A stretch of 64,000 bases of DNA from Rhodohalobacter sp. 614A (GTDB lineage Bacteria > Bacteroidota > Rhodothermia > Balneolales > Balneolaceae): contig NZ_JAKEDS010000002.1 of NCBI RefSeq assembly GCF_021462415.1, forward strand, positions 496,001 to 560,000. Reading direction: 5' to 3'. This document shows, piece after piece, positions 8,828 to 16,687 of the stretch. Numbering within the stretch: position 1 is the stretch's first letter; each line of letters begins with the position of its first letter. Below the pieces are notes generated by a model that worked only from the letters and a program-made list of their open reading frames with translations, searched no databases and was not told where the DNA came from. Made by a program: the position numbers and the translations under genes.

Positions 8828-10153
8828 TTAGTTTTCATCAATCAACAAAAGCTGAATATCCATCACATTATTTCCGGTAGGGCCGGTTTTGATATGTCCG
8901 CCAAACTTTTCAAAAAAGTGATAGCTGTCGTTCTTCTCGATATATTCATTTGGATTGATTCCCCCGGATTCGGCTTCCTCAAAAGTGTTCTGGTCCACCA
9001 CAGCACCGGCGGCATCGGTTGGGCCATCTATTCCGTCTGTTCCTGCACTTAAGAAAATGACAGGTTCATCATAATCTTTCAACTTCTTCGCCATTCGTAA
9101 AGCGATTTCCTGGTTACGTCCACCCAAGCCATCTCCGGTCACTTTAACTGTACTTTCTCCATAAAAGACAGCCGCATTTTTTCCTGATTTTTTGATCAAG
9201 TCATTTTGAAGATGCTCCAAAATATGTTTTTCAAACTCATCCACTAAGCCAGACCAGGCCGGTTCAATCAGCGTTGTTTTGTAACCTTGCTCCTCAAGCA
9301 TGGATTTCGTTTTCTGAGCTACTTTTGATGCGGAAGACACAATCCATTGTTTATGATTGGGGATATCTTCTGTTTGAGAAGAACCTCCATTTCTGGCTTC
9401 TTCATCCATTTTATTTGCGAGATGATTTCTTACATCATGTGGCAGATCATTCCAGATCATATACTTTTTCAGCACTTTAAATGCTTTATCGAACGAAATC
9501 TCCTGGGGAGTGGTGGGACCGCTGCCTATGGACGCCAGTTCATCATTCGGTACGTCTGAAATAACCAGATCGATCAAAGTTACCTTATTAAAATAGGATA
9601 AAAGCCGGCCGCCTTTAACTTCAGAAAGAGCTTTCCGAACCGTATTGACTTCGTGAATATCGGCTCCGGATTCCAAAAGAATCTTGTACGTTTTCTGAAA
9701 ATCTTCAATGCTTAACCCTTTTGCCGGATAGCACATCAGCGCTGAAGTTCCTCCCGACAATAGATTAATCACGACTGAATCGTCTGGAATTTCTTCAATC
9801 AGTGAAATCAATTTTTTGGTTGCTTTTACACTGTTTTCATCCGGAAGAGGATGGGAACCTTCCATCATTTCAATTTTTGAAGGAGAGGTTTCCGTATCTG
9901 GCGGAGCAATGATAAAGCCTTTTTCGAGATCGTCCGCCAGGATATTTTCCATCGCAATAGCCATGGTTGGAGAAGCTTTTCCTGATCCGATTACATAGGC
10001 TTTTTGGTGTCCGCCAAGGCTAAACTTTTCATCATGTATAGAGAGTGTTCTGCTTTTCTTATCCCAGTGTACGATTTCAGGGAGAAATTCTTTGGGATTG
10101 ACATTCTTCAAAATGGATTTAAAAAATTGAACCGTCTGTTTTTTCTGATTCAT
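8828..10153 (-). CDS. Glycerate 2-kinase, MOFRL/DUF4147 family
   Basis: A 441-residue cytoplasmic kinase of the GckA/TtuD class, which phosphorylates D-glycerate to 2-phosphoglycerate with ATP. The DUF4147 N-terminal domain (about 5-240) carries the AYVIGSGKAS, GSHPLPDENS and LLSGGTSALM motifs. The C-terminal MOFRL domain (about 320-435) carries GGRNQEIALRMA and LSAGTDGIDGPTDAAGAV. Length matches the family. It could serve glyoxylate/serine-pathway or sugar-acid breakdown, but no neighbouring gene of such a pathway is present. It is divergent from the riboswitch-controlled receptor. Confidence 0.88.
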   Translation of the reverse strand: MNQKKQTVQFFKSILKNVNPKEFLPEIVHWDKKSRTLSIHDEKFSLGGHQKAYVIGSGKASPTMAIAMENILADDLEKGFIIAPPDTETSPSKIEMMEGSHPLPDENSVKATKKLISLIEEIPDDSVVINLLSGGTSALMCYPAKGLSIEDFQKTYKILLESGADIHEVNTVRKALSEVKGGRLLSYFNKVTLIDLVISDVPNDELASIGSGPTTPQEISFDKAFKVLKKYMIWNDLPHDVRNHLANKMDEEARNGGSSQTEDIPNHKQWIVSSASKVAQKTKSMLEEQGYKTTLIEPAWSGLVDEFEKHILEHLQNDLIKKSGKNAAVFYGESTVKVTGDGLGGRNQEIALRMAKKLKDYDEPVIFLSAGTDGIDGPTDAAGAVVDQNTFEEAESGGINPNEYIEKNDSYHFFEKFGGHIKTGPTGNNVMDIQLLLIDEN

Positions 10154-10256
10154 CCTTTTTTTAATTCGTTTCTAAAATCTGTGAATTAAAATTTAATAGC
10201 CCCTTTAATAACTACTAAATAAACTAAAATCAATGGGGAAATGATCAAAGTTTGTG

Positions 10257-10285
10257 TTGACTTAAGTGGAAAATCGGCTTACCAT
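10257..10285 (+). promoter_or_regulatory. Candidate sigma70-type promoter for the riboswitch transcript
   Basis: TTGACT (10257-10262) and TACCAT (10280-10285) are separated by exactly 17 bases and lie just before the first base of the cobalamin riboswitch, as expected for a transcript whose leader is the aptamer. The match is 5 of 6 for the -35 box and 4 of 6 for the -10 box. A Bacteroidetes-type TAnnTTTG element is not visible here. Confidence 0.45.
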
Positions 10286-10290
10286 AAAAA

Positions 10291-10470
10291 AAGCATCAGG
10301 TTTCCGATTTAAAAATCGGGATGAAAAGGGAATCCGGTGAAAATCCGGAACTATCCCCGTAGCTGTAAGCTCATCATTGTGTTAGCCTTTCGATGCCACT
10401 GCCCCGATGGTTCGGGGCGGGAAGGCAGCTAACATATTGAGTAAGTCAGAAGACCTGCCTGTTTGCCAAA
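10291..10470 (+). promoter_or_regulatory. Cobalamin (adenosylcobalamin) riboswitch
   Basis: All hallmarks occur in order: GGGAATCCGGTGAAAATCCGG, the core CCCCGTAGCTGTAAGC, GCCACTG (10395-10401), the P6 hairpin CCCCGA/TCGGGG, CGGGAAGGC (10418-10426) bracketed by the GTTAGC/GCTAAC stem, and the B12 box AGTCAGAAGACCTGCC (10444-10459). CAGGT near 10297 can close P1 with ACCTG. Such elements shut off expression when cobalamin is bound. About 115 bases separate the aptamer from the receptor start codon. They contain a small bulged hairpin (GGCTTTC/GAAGAGCC, near 10480) but no clear terminator, which favours control of translation. This last point is inference. Confidence 0.96.
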
Positions 10471-10585
10471 CTAATTCAGGCTTTCGGAGGAAGAGCCGGG
10501 AATAGAGAATCAATTTTCGGTTCTATATCCCCACACTTTTTTCATCGGAAGCTCATCGGTTCAATATAAACATCAAAAAATAACC

Positions 10586-12493
10586 ATGAGCAAAAAATTC
10601 TTAACACTCATAATTGGGGTATTTTTGTGCACCTCATCACTTTATGCACAAACCAATTCTCAGGTTGCAGATACTACGCTAAATCTTGACGAGATTGTTA
10701 TCCAGGCTTCAAAAATTTCCGTTTCACCAAGAGAAACAACACGTCCGGTTCTGATTATCGGCCGGAAAGAAATTGAACAAAGTTCGGGAAGCAATGTAGC
10801 ACAGCTTTTACATCAGCACAGCGGAATTCGTGTAAACAATTCAATGGGTTCTCCGGCCAATAACCAGGATCTTTTTCTGCAAGGGGCGAGTTCATCCTAT
10901 GCATTAATTTTGTTGGATGGCATTGCTGTAAACGATCCATCCGGAGTTGGCGGAGCAATTGACTTACGATTACTTCCTTTGCACAATGTTGAACGAATCG
11001 AAGTTCTGAAAGGAAACCAATCTACACTTTATGGTTCTGACGCACTTGCCGGAGTTATTAATATTATCACCAAAGAAAGTGCTGCAAATATTTTTCAACC
11101 GTCTGCAATGTTTGAATACGGCGCTTACAACTCTTTGAAAGCCGCCGGTGAAGTTAGCGGATCCGTAGAGGAACTTCTGGATTATTCTGTAGGATATAAT
11201 TATCAGTCCAGTGATGGTATTAGCGCTGCAGCTACCCCGGAAGGCTCGGAATCATTCCAGGATGATGGATATGATCAAAATTCTTTTTATGCAAATGTAA
11301 CTGTAAAACCTGTAGAAGGGCTGGCGATTAAACCGTTCATAAAATACTCTGATTTTGAAGGTGATTATGATGCGGACGCTTTTATGGATGCACCCAATTC
11401 ATTTTCAAACAATATGTTGAATCCCGGCGTCCAGGCTATATTCGAAACAGGGCGGTTCAGAGTAAATTCAACATATATGATTTCGGAAACAGAGCGAGTA
11501 TTTTCAAGTCAATATGGGGAATCATCTTATGAAGGTAAATTTCAAAATTTTGATACATTCTTAAATTACCGGTTTAGTCCGTATATCCATGCGATGGCAG
11601 GTATTAACTGGCAGGAAGGTCTCATTCCTGAGGATGAAGTAAATGATATTTCTGAAGTTTCCACATCGTTTACAAGTCCATACGCTACAGTGTTTCTTGA
11701 TGCCGGAAACGGACTCCGGGCCGAAGCAGGTTTCCGGGTAAATATCCATTCTGAGTATGGTAATAATTCTACCTACAGTTTTTCTCCTTCCTACCAGATT
11801 TCTGATAACTTCAAAGTTTTTGCTTCCTATGGAACCGGGTTTAAAGCCCCGTCTTTGGATCAGCTTTTCGGGCAGTTCGGAGCCAATCCTGACCTTGAAC
11901 CAGAGGAAAGCCGAAGTATTCAGGTTGGATTTGAAACGTATTTAGCTGAACAAACTGTGAAAATTGAAACTCACTATTTTGACCGCGAAATCGAGAACTT
12001 AATTGCATATGCTGCTGCGGGTTATATAAATCGCGATCTCGAAGAGACCAGCGGAATTGAGTTGAGTATCAATTGGCTGGCAACAAGTAATCTTACCGTT
12101 GGCGGTTTCTACAACTACCTGGAAGGGGAAAGTATTACTTTAGACGATGCCGGTGATGAACAATCCAGCAGTGATTTGATAAGGCTTCCGAAAAACAGTT
12201 TCGGGCTGAATGCTGCCTACCAATTTGGAAACGGTTTAACCGTTAAAATAGACGGTGAGTTTGCAGATGAACGAACCGATTTGTTTTTCAATCCAGCCAA
12301 TGGCTATGCTTCCGAAGAAGTAACGTTGGATTCGTATGTTCTTGCCAACCTTTATGCAGAATATGCAATTCTTGATCAGTCATTGACGATTTACACGACC
12401 GTTAGAAATCTTTTTGATACAGATTTTACCGAGGTTTACGGATATAACACGATGGGAATTCACGCAAAAGCCGGGGTTCGGTTTAGTTTATAA
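10586..12493 (+). CDS. btuB: TonB-dependent outer-membrane receptor, BtuB-like (cobalamin uptake)
   Basis: A 635-residue TonB-dependent transporter. A signal peptide (1-21, ending YAQ) is followed by a TonB-box-like LDEIVIQAS (about 34-42), the plug domain (about 50-155) with LLDGIAVND and the VERIEVLKG-SALYG-like block (STLYGSDALAGVINIIT), then a 22-strand-type barrel with FKAPSLDQLF (the usual GFKAP motif) and a C-terminal aromatic strand. The substrate call rests on the riboswitch directly upstream. There is no carboxypeptidase-like extension, so it is of the BtuB rather than the SusC type. No btuFCD genes are in the window. Confidence 0.9.
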   Translation: MSKKFLTLIIGVFLCTSSLYAQTNSQVADTTLNLDEIVIQASKISVSPRETTRPVLIIGRKEIEQSSGSNVAQLLHQHSGIRVNNSMGSPANNQDLFLQGASSSYALILLDGIAVNDPSGVGGAIDLRLLPLHNVERIEVLKGNQSTLYGSDALAGVINIITKESAANIFQPSAMFEYGAYNSLKAAGEVSGSVEELLDYSVGYNYQSSDGISAAATPEGSESFQDDGYDQNSFYANVTVKPVEGLAIKPFIKYSDFEGDYDADAFMDAPNSFSNNMLNPGVQAIFETGRFRVNSTYMISETERVFSSQYGESSYEGKFQNFDTFLNYRFSPYIHAMAGINWQEGLIPEDEVNDISEVSTSFTSPYATVFLDAGNGLRAEAGFRVNIHSEYGNNSTYSFSPSYQISDNFKVFASYGTGFKAPSLDQLFGQFGANPDLEPEESRSIQVGFETYLAEQTVKIETHYFDREIENLIAYAAAGYINRDLEETSGIELSINWLATSNLTVGGFYNYLEGESITLDDAGDEQSSSDLIRLPKNSFGLNAAYQFGNGLTVKIDGEFADERTDLFFNPANGYASEEVTLDSYVLANLYAEYAILDQSLTIYTTVRNLFDTDFTEVYGYNTMGIHAKAGVRFSL

Positions 12494-12503
12494 TTGTTAA
12501 ATT

Positions 12504-12589
12504 TCCGATGGAACGATCGGCCAGTTTGTGAATGGCGACATCGCTTAGGTGAATTCAAAAATCGGTCGTCCGGTCCATCGGATTTTTTT
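12504..12589 (+). terminator. Terminator-like structure after btuB
   Basis: TCCGATGGA (12504-12512) pairs exactly with TCCATCGGA (12574-12582) and is followed by TTTTTTTA. The 61 bases between include further imperfect pairing (GATCGGCC with GGTCGTC). It lies between btuB and the PP-loop gene, so it either separates the two or acts as a partial read-through terminator. Confidence 0.6.
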
Positions 12590-12618
12590 ATCTTCACACA
12601 AGAAAACCCTGAACTATT

Positions 12619-13329
12619 TTGGAAACGGACTCGCAAAAGTACAAAACAATTCTAAGCTGGAGTGGAGGAAAAGACAGCTCTATCGCTCTTCAGAGACTGT
12701 TGGAAAACGATCAGGTTTCTGTTGAAAGATTACTTGTTTCTATAAACTCATTCACAAACCGTGTGTCTATGCACGGCGTTCGAAAAGAACTGATCCAAAA
12801 GCAGTCCGATGTTCTTGGAATTCCTGTTACGTTTCTGAATCTTCCCGAAAATCCTTCGATGGAAGACTACAATTCAATTCTTCAAGAGCAGATGATTCAA
12901 CTGAAGAAAGAGGGCTTTACCCATTCTGCTTTTGGTGACATTTTTCTTGAGGATTTACGTAAATACAGGGAAAAACAGCTCGACGAGATTGGGATGAAGG
13001 CACTTTTTCCGATTTGGGAAGAAGATACAACTCAACTTGCCCAGACATTTATTGCCGATGGTTTCAAAGCAATCTTTGCCTGTGTGAATGAGAATCTGTC
13101 CGTCTCGAGATATGCTGGTGAAGTATTTTCGAATCAATTTTTAGAGAACATTCCTGAGGATGTGGATCCATGCGGTGAAAATGGAGAGTTTCACACGTTT
13201 GTTTTTGACGGGCCGATTTTCCCCAAACCTGTTCCTTACAAAAAAGGAGACATAGTAGATAAAAAATATCCTTCACCCGAAGGTGATGGAGAGATGGTAT
13301 TTCGCTTTTGTGATTTGATGGCTGTCTAA
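12619..13329 (+). CDS. PP-loop ATP pyrophosphatase (Dph6/MJ0570-related)
   Basis: A 236-residue adenine-nucleotide alpha-hydrolase of the COG2102 type related to diphthine-ammonia ligase. The PP-loop SGGKDS is at residues 15-20, MHGVRKELI is near 51-59, and FGDIFLEDLRKYRE is the family's central block. Bacteria lack diphthamide, so the real substrate is unknown. The start is TTG at 12619, chosen because the PP-loop then sits at the usual distance from the N-terminus and no ATG fits. It follows btuB on the same strand, and a role in cobalamin or nucleotide salvage is possible but unproven. Its stop codon interlocks with that of vapC on the other strand. Confidence 0.85.
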   Translation: METDSQKYKTILSWSGGKDSSIALQRLLENDQVSVERLLVSINSFTNRVSMHGVRKELIQKQSDVLGIPVTFLNLPENPSMEDYNSILQEQMIQLKKEGFTHSAFGDIFLEDLRKYREKQLDEIGMKALFPIWEEDTTQLAQTFIADGFKAIFACVNENLSVSRYAGEVFSNQFLENIPEDVDPCGENGEFHTFVFDGPIFPKPVPYKKGDIVDKKYPSPEGDGEMVFRFCDLMAV

Positions 13330-13724
13330 GCTTTCCAAATTTCACACACACCGGATTCCAAAATCCTGTTATCATGTGTGGCGAGTGCAAAGTCAGAAAT
13401 TATTGCTGTGGCCGTGATTAATCTGTCGGCAGGATCGGCATGGAAAGAATTGGGCAGGATGCGTTGTGTGAGTACTACATCAATATCCACAGGAAGAAAG
13501 GAAATAAAATCAGGATTGGTTGCTTCACGAATCCAGGTTTGAAAATCGGGTTGGAGGGAAATTCGTTGCTTTCGTTCCAGCATCTCAGTTTCCCAAATTG
13601 AAACCCAGGATATGCAAAGGTTTTTCTCCAAAGCTTTTGAGTCCAGAGCTTTTCGCTCTTTAGGCGATAAATTTCCGTCGCCCAATAGCCACCAAAGCCA
13701 AATATGTGTGTCGAGAAGAATCAA
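13326..13724 (-). CDS. vapC: VapC-type PIN-domain toxin
   Basis: A 132-residue PIN-domain ribonuclease. Acidic metal-binding residues are Asp5 (LLDTHIWLW), Glu45 (SIWETEML), Asp97 and Asp100 (HADPADRLI) and Asp118 (THDNRIL), so the active site is complete. VapC toxins cleave tRNA or rRNA when their antitoxin is degraded. It overlaps the antitoxin gene by 4 bases (ATGA), the usual translational coupling. Its TAG stop shares bases with the TAA stop of the convergent PP-loop gene, leaving no room for a terminator. Confidence 0.9.
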   Translation of the reverse strand: MILLDTHIWLWWLLGDGNLSPKERKALDSKALEKNLCISWVSIWETEMLERKQRISLQPDFQTWIREATNPDFISFLPVDIDVVLTQRILPNSFHADPADRLITATAIISDFALATHDNRILESGVCEIWKA

Positions 13725-13993
13725 TCTTTGTCGGGTTCATTCACTCCAATAGAATGATTCCAATCAGGGCCAGAATACCCTTCGAAACCGGAATCGGCAG
13801 GAGAGAGGCCGGATGAAGAACCTTTTCCCTTCAATTTTTTCCAGGGTGCTTTGGATCTTGAAGCTCTTTCTGAACCTTTAAGCTCATTCTCCAAACTTCG
13901 AATAAACAGTTCCTTAAGCGTAATATTTTCCTCAAGAGCCTTCATTTTGGCTTTTTTTAAAATAGAATCCGGTAAATCGATTGTTGTTCGCAT
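13721..13993 (-). CDS. vapB: VapB-type ribbon-helix-helix antitoxin
   Basis: A 90-residue small protein opening with MRTTIDLPDSILKKAK, a ribbon-helix-helix DNA-binding beta strand and helix, followed by a hydrophilic glycine/serine-rich tail (about 45-90) likely to wrap the toxin. Antitoxins of this kind neutralise VapC and repress their own promoter. The upstream 78 bases are very AT-rich and carry CATAT-like repeats spaced by about 8-9 bases (near 13997-14023), a possible operator; this is a weak guess. Confidence 0.82.
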   Translation of the reverse strand: MRTTIDLPDSILKKAKMKALEENITLKELFIRSLENELKGSERASRSKAPWKKLKGKGSSSGLSPADSGFEGYSGPDWNHSIGVNEPDKD

Positions 13994-14071
13994 AAAAACA
14001 TATTAACATATCTACATAAATATGGCAATCTTCGTTTTATTGCACCTCAAGCTATTTCGTGAAAAAAAGAT

Positions 14072-14935
14072 TCAGCTTTCTGATTCACCGGTGACACGAA
14101 TCTTCACGGAAGTATCCAAACGGGAGGCGCTGGTTCCCCGGTAATGACCGGTTACAGGCATGGTGTTGGCAGGGTCGTGACTTGTGGCAACTGGGATGTA
14201 GTATTTATTGATGAACAGGCCGGAACTTGGATCTAGGCCAATCCACCCTGCTCCGGGAAGTAAAACTTCCACCCAGGCGTGGAGCTCATGACCTTCGCCA
14301 AACATGGGATTAAATGCATAGCCGCTAACAAATCGAGAGGGCAGCCCTTTACTGCGAAGCATCATCATCAGCATCCAGGAGAGTTCTTTGCATGAACCTT
14401 TTTTTGATTCAAAGCATTTGTCAATATCCAGTTCTACTTCGCCTTCATTGTATTCGTGTGTCCAGAATTGACAGATGTAAATGATCAGATTTGATAAAAA
14501 GTTTATAAGATCATGCTCACTTTCATCCTGTATTTCATCCACAAATTCACTCAATTTTTTTGATAAAGGATCGTGCTGCAAATACGGTTTTAAAAGTACT
14601 TGCTGCTCTTCAGGGTAAAACTGCTCGCCGTCGTTGAGTTTAATGACCGGATCCAGCAGAAAATCAAACGGATTAAATTCGCGCACCTCCAAATCCATCT
14701 CCATATGAATGCTGAATTCTGTGATACGCGTGTCATGAATCCAAACCTGGTAGCAGTGATTATCCTCAGTATCAAGGCGGGAGGCCAGTCCGTCCGGTTG
14801 GGGTGTTACCTCTATATGAAAATTATTGAGTGTGAGGTACGGCCTGTCCAGCGGGTAGAAACGCAGGTAATGAATATCAAACTTTACCGGCGATTTATAC
14901 CTGTATTTTGTGGTATGTGTAACCTTCAGATTCAT
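14072..14935 (-). CDS. Transglutaminase-like cysteine protease of the Anbu/ATP-grasp operon
   Basis: A 287-residue protein with a bacterial transglutaminase N-terminal domain (about 1-95, starting MNLKVTHTTKYRY) and a transglutaminase core. The catalytic triad is visible: Cys in KGSCKELSW (about 183), His in HELHAWVEV (about 219) and Asp in GWIGLDPSSG. Members are thought to cleave or transfer peptides. No signal peptide. It is the last gene of a tight four-gene minus-strand operon, directly abutting the Anbu gene with no spacer. In related operons the pair is proposed to process peptides made by the ATP-grasp/alpha-E proteins; this is established only as a genomic association. Confidence 0.9.
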   Translation of the reverse strand: MNLKVTHTTKYRYKSPVKFDIHYLRFYPLDRPYLTLNNFHIEVTPQPDGLASRLDTEDNHCYQVWIHDTRITEFSIHMEMDLEVREFNPFDFLLDPVIKLNDGEQFYPEEQQVLLKPYLQHDPLSKKLSEFVDEIQDESEHDLINFLSNLIIYICQFWTHEYNEGEVELDIDKCFESKKGSCKELSWMLMMMLRSKGLPSRFVSGYAFNPMFGEGHELHAWVEVLLPGAGWIGLDPSSGLFINKYYIPVATSHDPANTMPVTGHYRGTSASRLDTSVKIRVTGESES

Positions 14936-15685
14936 CTAAGAGGTTAATTTAATAGGTGTTATGTCTGTCGGAAAGAGAGCCTGGTCCAAGGCATCTGCCG
15001 GCATATGATTGATAGAATTTCGAAGACTTTCGTTCCAGTATTCTGAGATGTGTTCCAGCTCTTTCTCATCAAACCTGTGTTCGATAATTTTATACGTGTC
15101 TTTTCTCAAAATGACCGTGTCCAGAGGATAGCCTACATCATTTGCAGACAGCCGGGTTGCATCGAATGAGAGAAAAGCACTTCTGAGCGCATATTCCAAC
15201 GTCTCGTTGCAGGTAATGGAACGCCTTAATATCGGGTGACCAAAACCGGTATTCCCGATGATGACAAAAGGTGTGCTGTAGCCAACTTCAATCCAATTAC
15301 CCTCCGGGTAAAGAAGAAAAAGCTTTGGTTCTTCATCACGCTGTAACTGTCCGCCGACAATCGCATAGAGGTTAAATTTAAATCCAGACTCTTCAAGGTT
15401 TGCCCGGTCTTCTTTTGCTACGCGTTTTACCTGTTCAGAAAACTTGTTCGCAGCTTTGTAAAGCTTATCAAAACTGTCATCCTCCTCTTCAATTACTTCG
15501 TTGAAATAAGTGATGGCTTTATCACGCACCGATCGCAAACCCGAGGTCATGATAAAAAAGCTGTGTTTGGGTTTATTTACAGTGTAAACTTTTTTGGATG
15601 TTGTTGTTTCTGATCCCGAAGTAATCCGTGTATCAGCAAGGCCCACAAGGCCTTCATTGGTTTTAATACCTAAACAGTAAGTCAT
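14936..15685 (-). CDS. Anbu-type (bacterial proteasome homologue) peptidase
   Basis: A 249-residue Ntn-hydrolase related to HslV and the 20S beta subunit. The start MTYCLGIKTNEGLVGLADTR is the Anbu signature: Thr2 becomes the N-terminal nucleophile after Met removal, and the conserved GLADTRI block follows. Structures of relatives show open helical or ring assemblies, but no protein substrate is established. It lies between the alpha-E gene (next start, no spacer) and the transglutaminase-like gene, the order usually seen for this system. It is soluble, with no signal peptide. Confidence 0.92.
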   Translation of the reverse strand: MTYCLGIKTNEGLVGLADTRITSGSETTTSKKVYTVNKPKHSFFIMTSGLRSVRDKAITYFNEVIEEEDDSFDKLYKAANKFSEQVKRVAKEDRANLEESGFKFNLYAIVGGQLQRDEEPKLFLLYPEGNWIEVGYSTPFVIIGNTGFGHPILRRSITCNETLEYALRSAFLSFDATRLSANDVGYPLDTVILRKDTYKIIEHRFDEKELEHISEYWNESLRNSINHMPADALDQALFPTDITPIKLTS

Positions 15686-16663
15686 TTATTGATCCATTTG
15701 TTGAAAAGATTGATCATGTTCAATTTTGAAAAAATTTTGATGAATAGCGTTCGAAACTTCATTTATTCTGATCTGTAAATTGTCCAGAAATTCATGAAGC
15801 CCATAGTTGATAACATCAGACACATCATAGTATTCAAGCTGGGAACGGAGCGAGCCGAGCGCTTTTTCCGCACTGTTTGTAAATCCATGCCCCGATGAAT
15901 CGGATATTTTGTAAAGACACTTTTCAGCTTCACAAAGACAGAAAAAAATAGATCGCGGGAAGTATTTGTTCAGCACAAGAAAATCGACAACGCCGGACGG
16001 ACTGATTTCACCAAAGATTCTCCGGTATGTATTGAATCCGGAAACAGATTTCAGGAGTGATGTCCATTGAAGAATGTCAATCGTAGAGCCCACTTCATCC
16101 GGCGAGGGAAGCAGTACATGGTACTTCACGTCCAGAATTCGGGAGGTTTTGTCTGCCCGTTCCAAAAATTGACCGAGCTGACGAAAATACCACTCTTCGG
16201 TTCGGGCAACGCTGTTATCTTCAATTCCATAGAGAAGCTGAATGCTGTATTTAACCTCGGTAAAAAATCCACGGGGATCTTCAAACTGCCAGATTTTCTT
16301 TCGTTTTCCCTCCAGGGCAAAAAGGTATGCTTCATTCAGTTTTTCCCAGCTTTCCTTGGTCAGTTTTTCACGAACCGTACGCGCATTTCCTCTCGCTTTG
16401 GATATACAAGAGAGAAGTGAATTTGGATTTTCATCATCAAAAGCCAGAAAGTAAATAGCGTTGAAACGATCAAAATTTTCATATTTACTGATGTACAATT
16501 CGCGGTCACCGGTTGCCGTAATCAACGGCTCCCACTGCTCTTTTTCACTTGGTGGGAGATCTAACATGAGATTGAAATTTACATCGATAAATCGTGCGTA
16601 ATTCTCTGAACGCTCAAGATATCGTCCCATCCAGTAAATGGAATCTGCAACGCGGCTTAACAT
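15686..16663 (-). CDS. Alpha-E domain protein
   Basis: A 325-residue all-alpha protein of the Alpha-E family (DUF403). It opens with MLSRVADSIYWMGRYLERSENYAR, the family's characteristic helix, and contains EEWYFRQLGQFLERADKTSRILDV, a second copy-like helix, suggesting internal duplication. Alpha-E proteins are always linked to circularly permuted ATP-grasp enzymes and were predicted to be their partners in making peptide-like products. No catalytic residues are recognisable. It is separated from the upstream ATP-grasp gene by 24 bases and abuts the Anbu gene. Confidence 0.9.
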   Translation of the reverse strand: MLSRVADSIYWMGRYLERSENYARFIDVNFNLMLDLPPSEKEQWEPLITATGDRELYISKYENFDRFNAIYFLAFDDENPNSLLSCISKARGNARTVREKLTKESWEKLNEAYLFALEGKRKKIWQFEDPRGFFTEVKYSIQLLYGIEDNSVARTEEWYFRQLGQFLERADKTSRILDVKYHVLLPSPDEVGSTIDILQWTSLLKSVSGFNTYRRIFGEISPSGVVDFLVLNKYFPRSIFFCLCEAEKCLYKISDSSGHGFTNSAEKALGSLRSQLEYYDVSDVINYGLHEFLDNLQIRINEVSNAIHQNFFKIEHDQSFQQMDQ

Positions 16664-16687
16664 ATTTCTAGAGGTTAGGATGCTTAA

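Noticed and set aside
13326-14023. vapBC as the edge of a mobile or defence island
   Set aside because: No integrase, transposase, tRNA target or direct repeat nearby, and the flanking genes are ordinary chromosomal ones.
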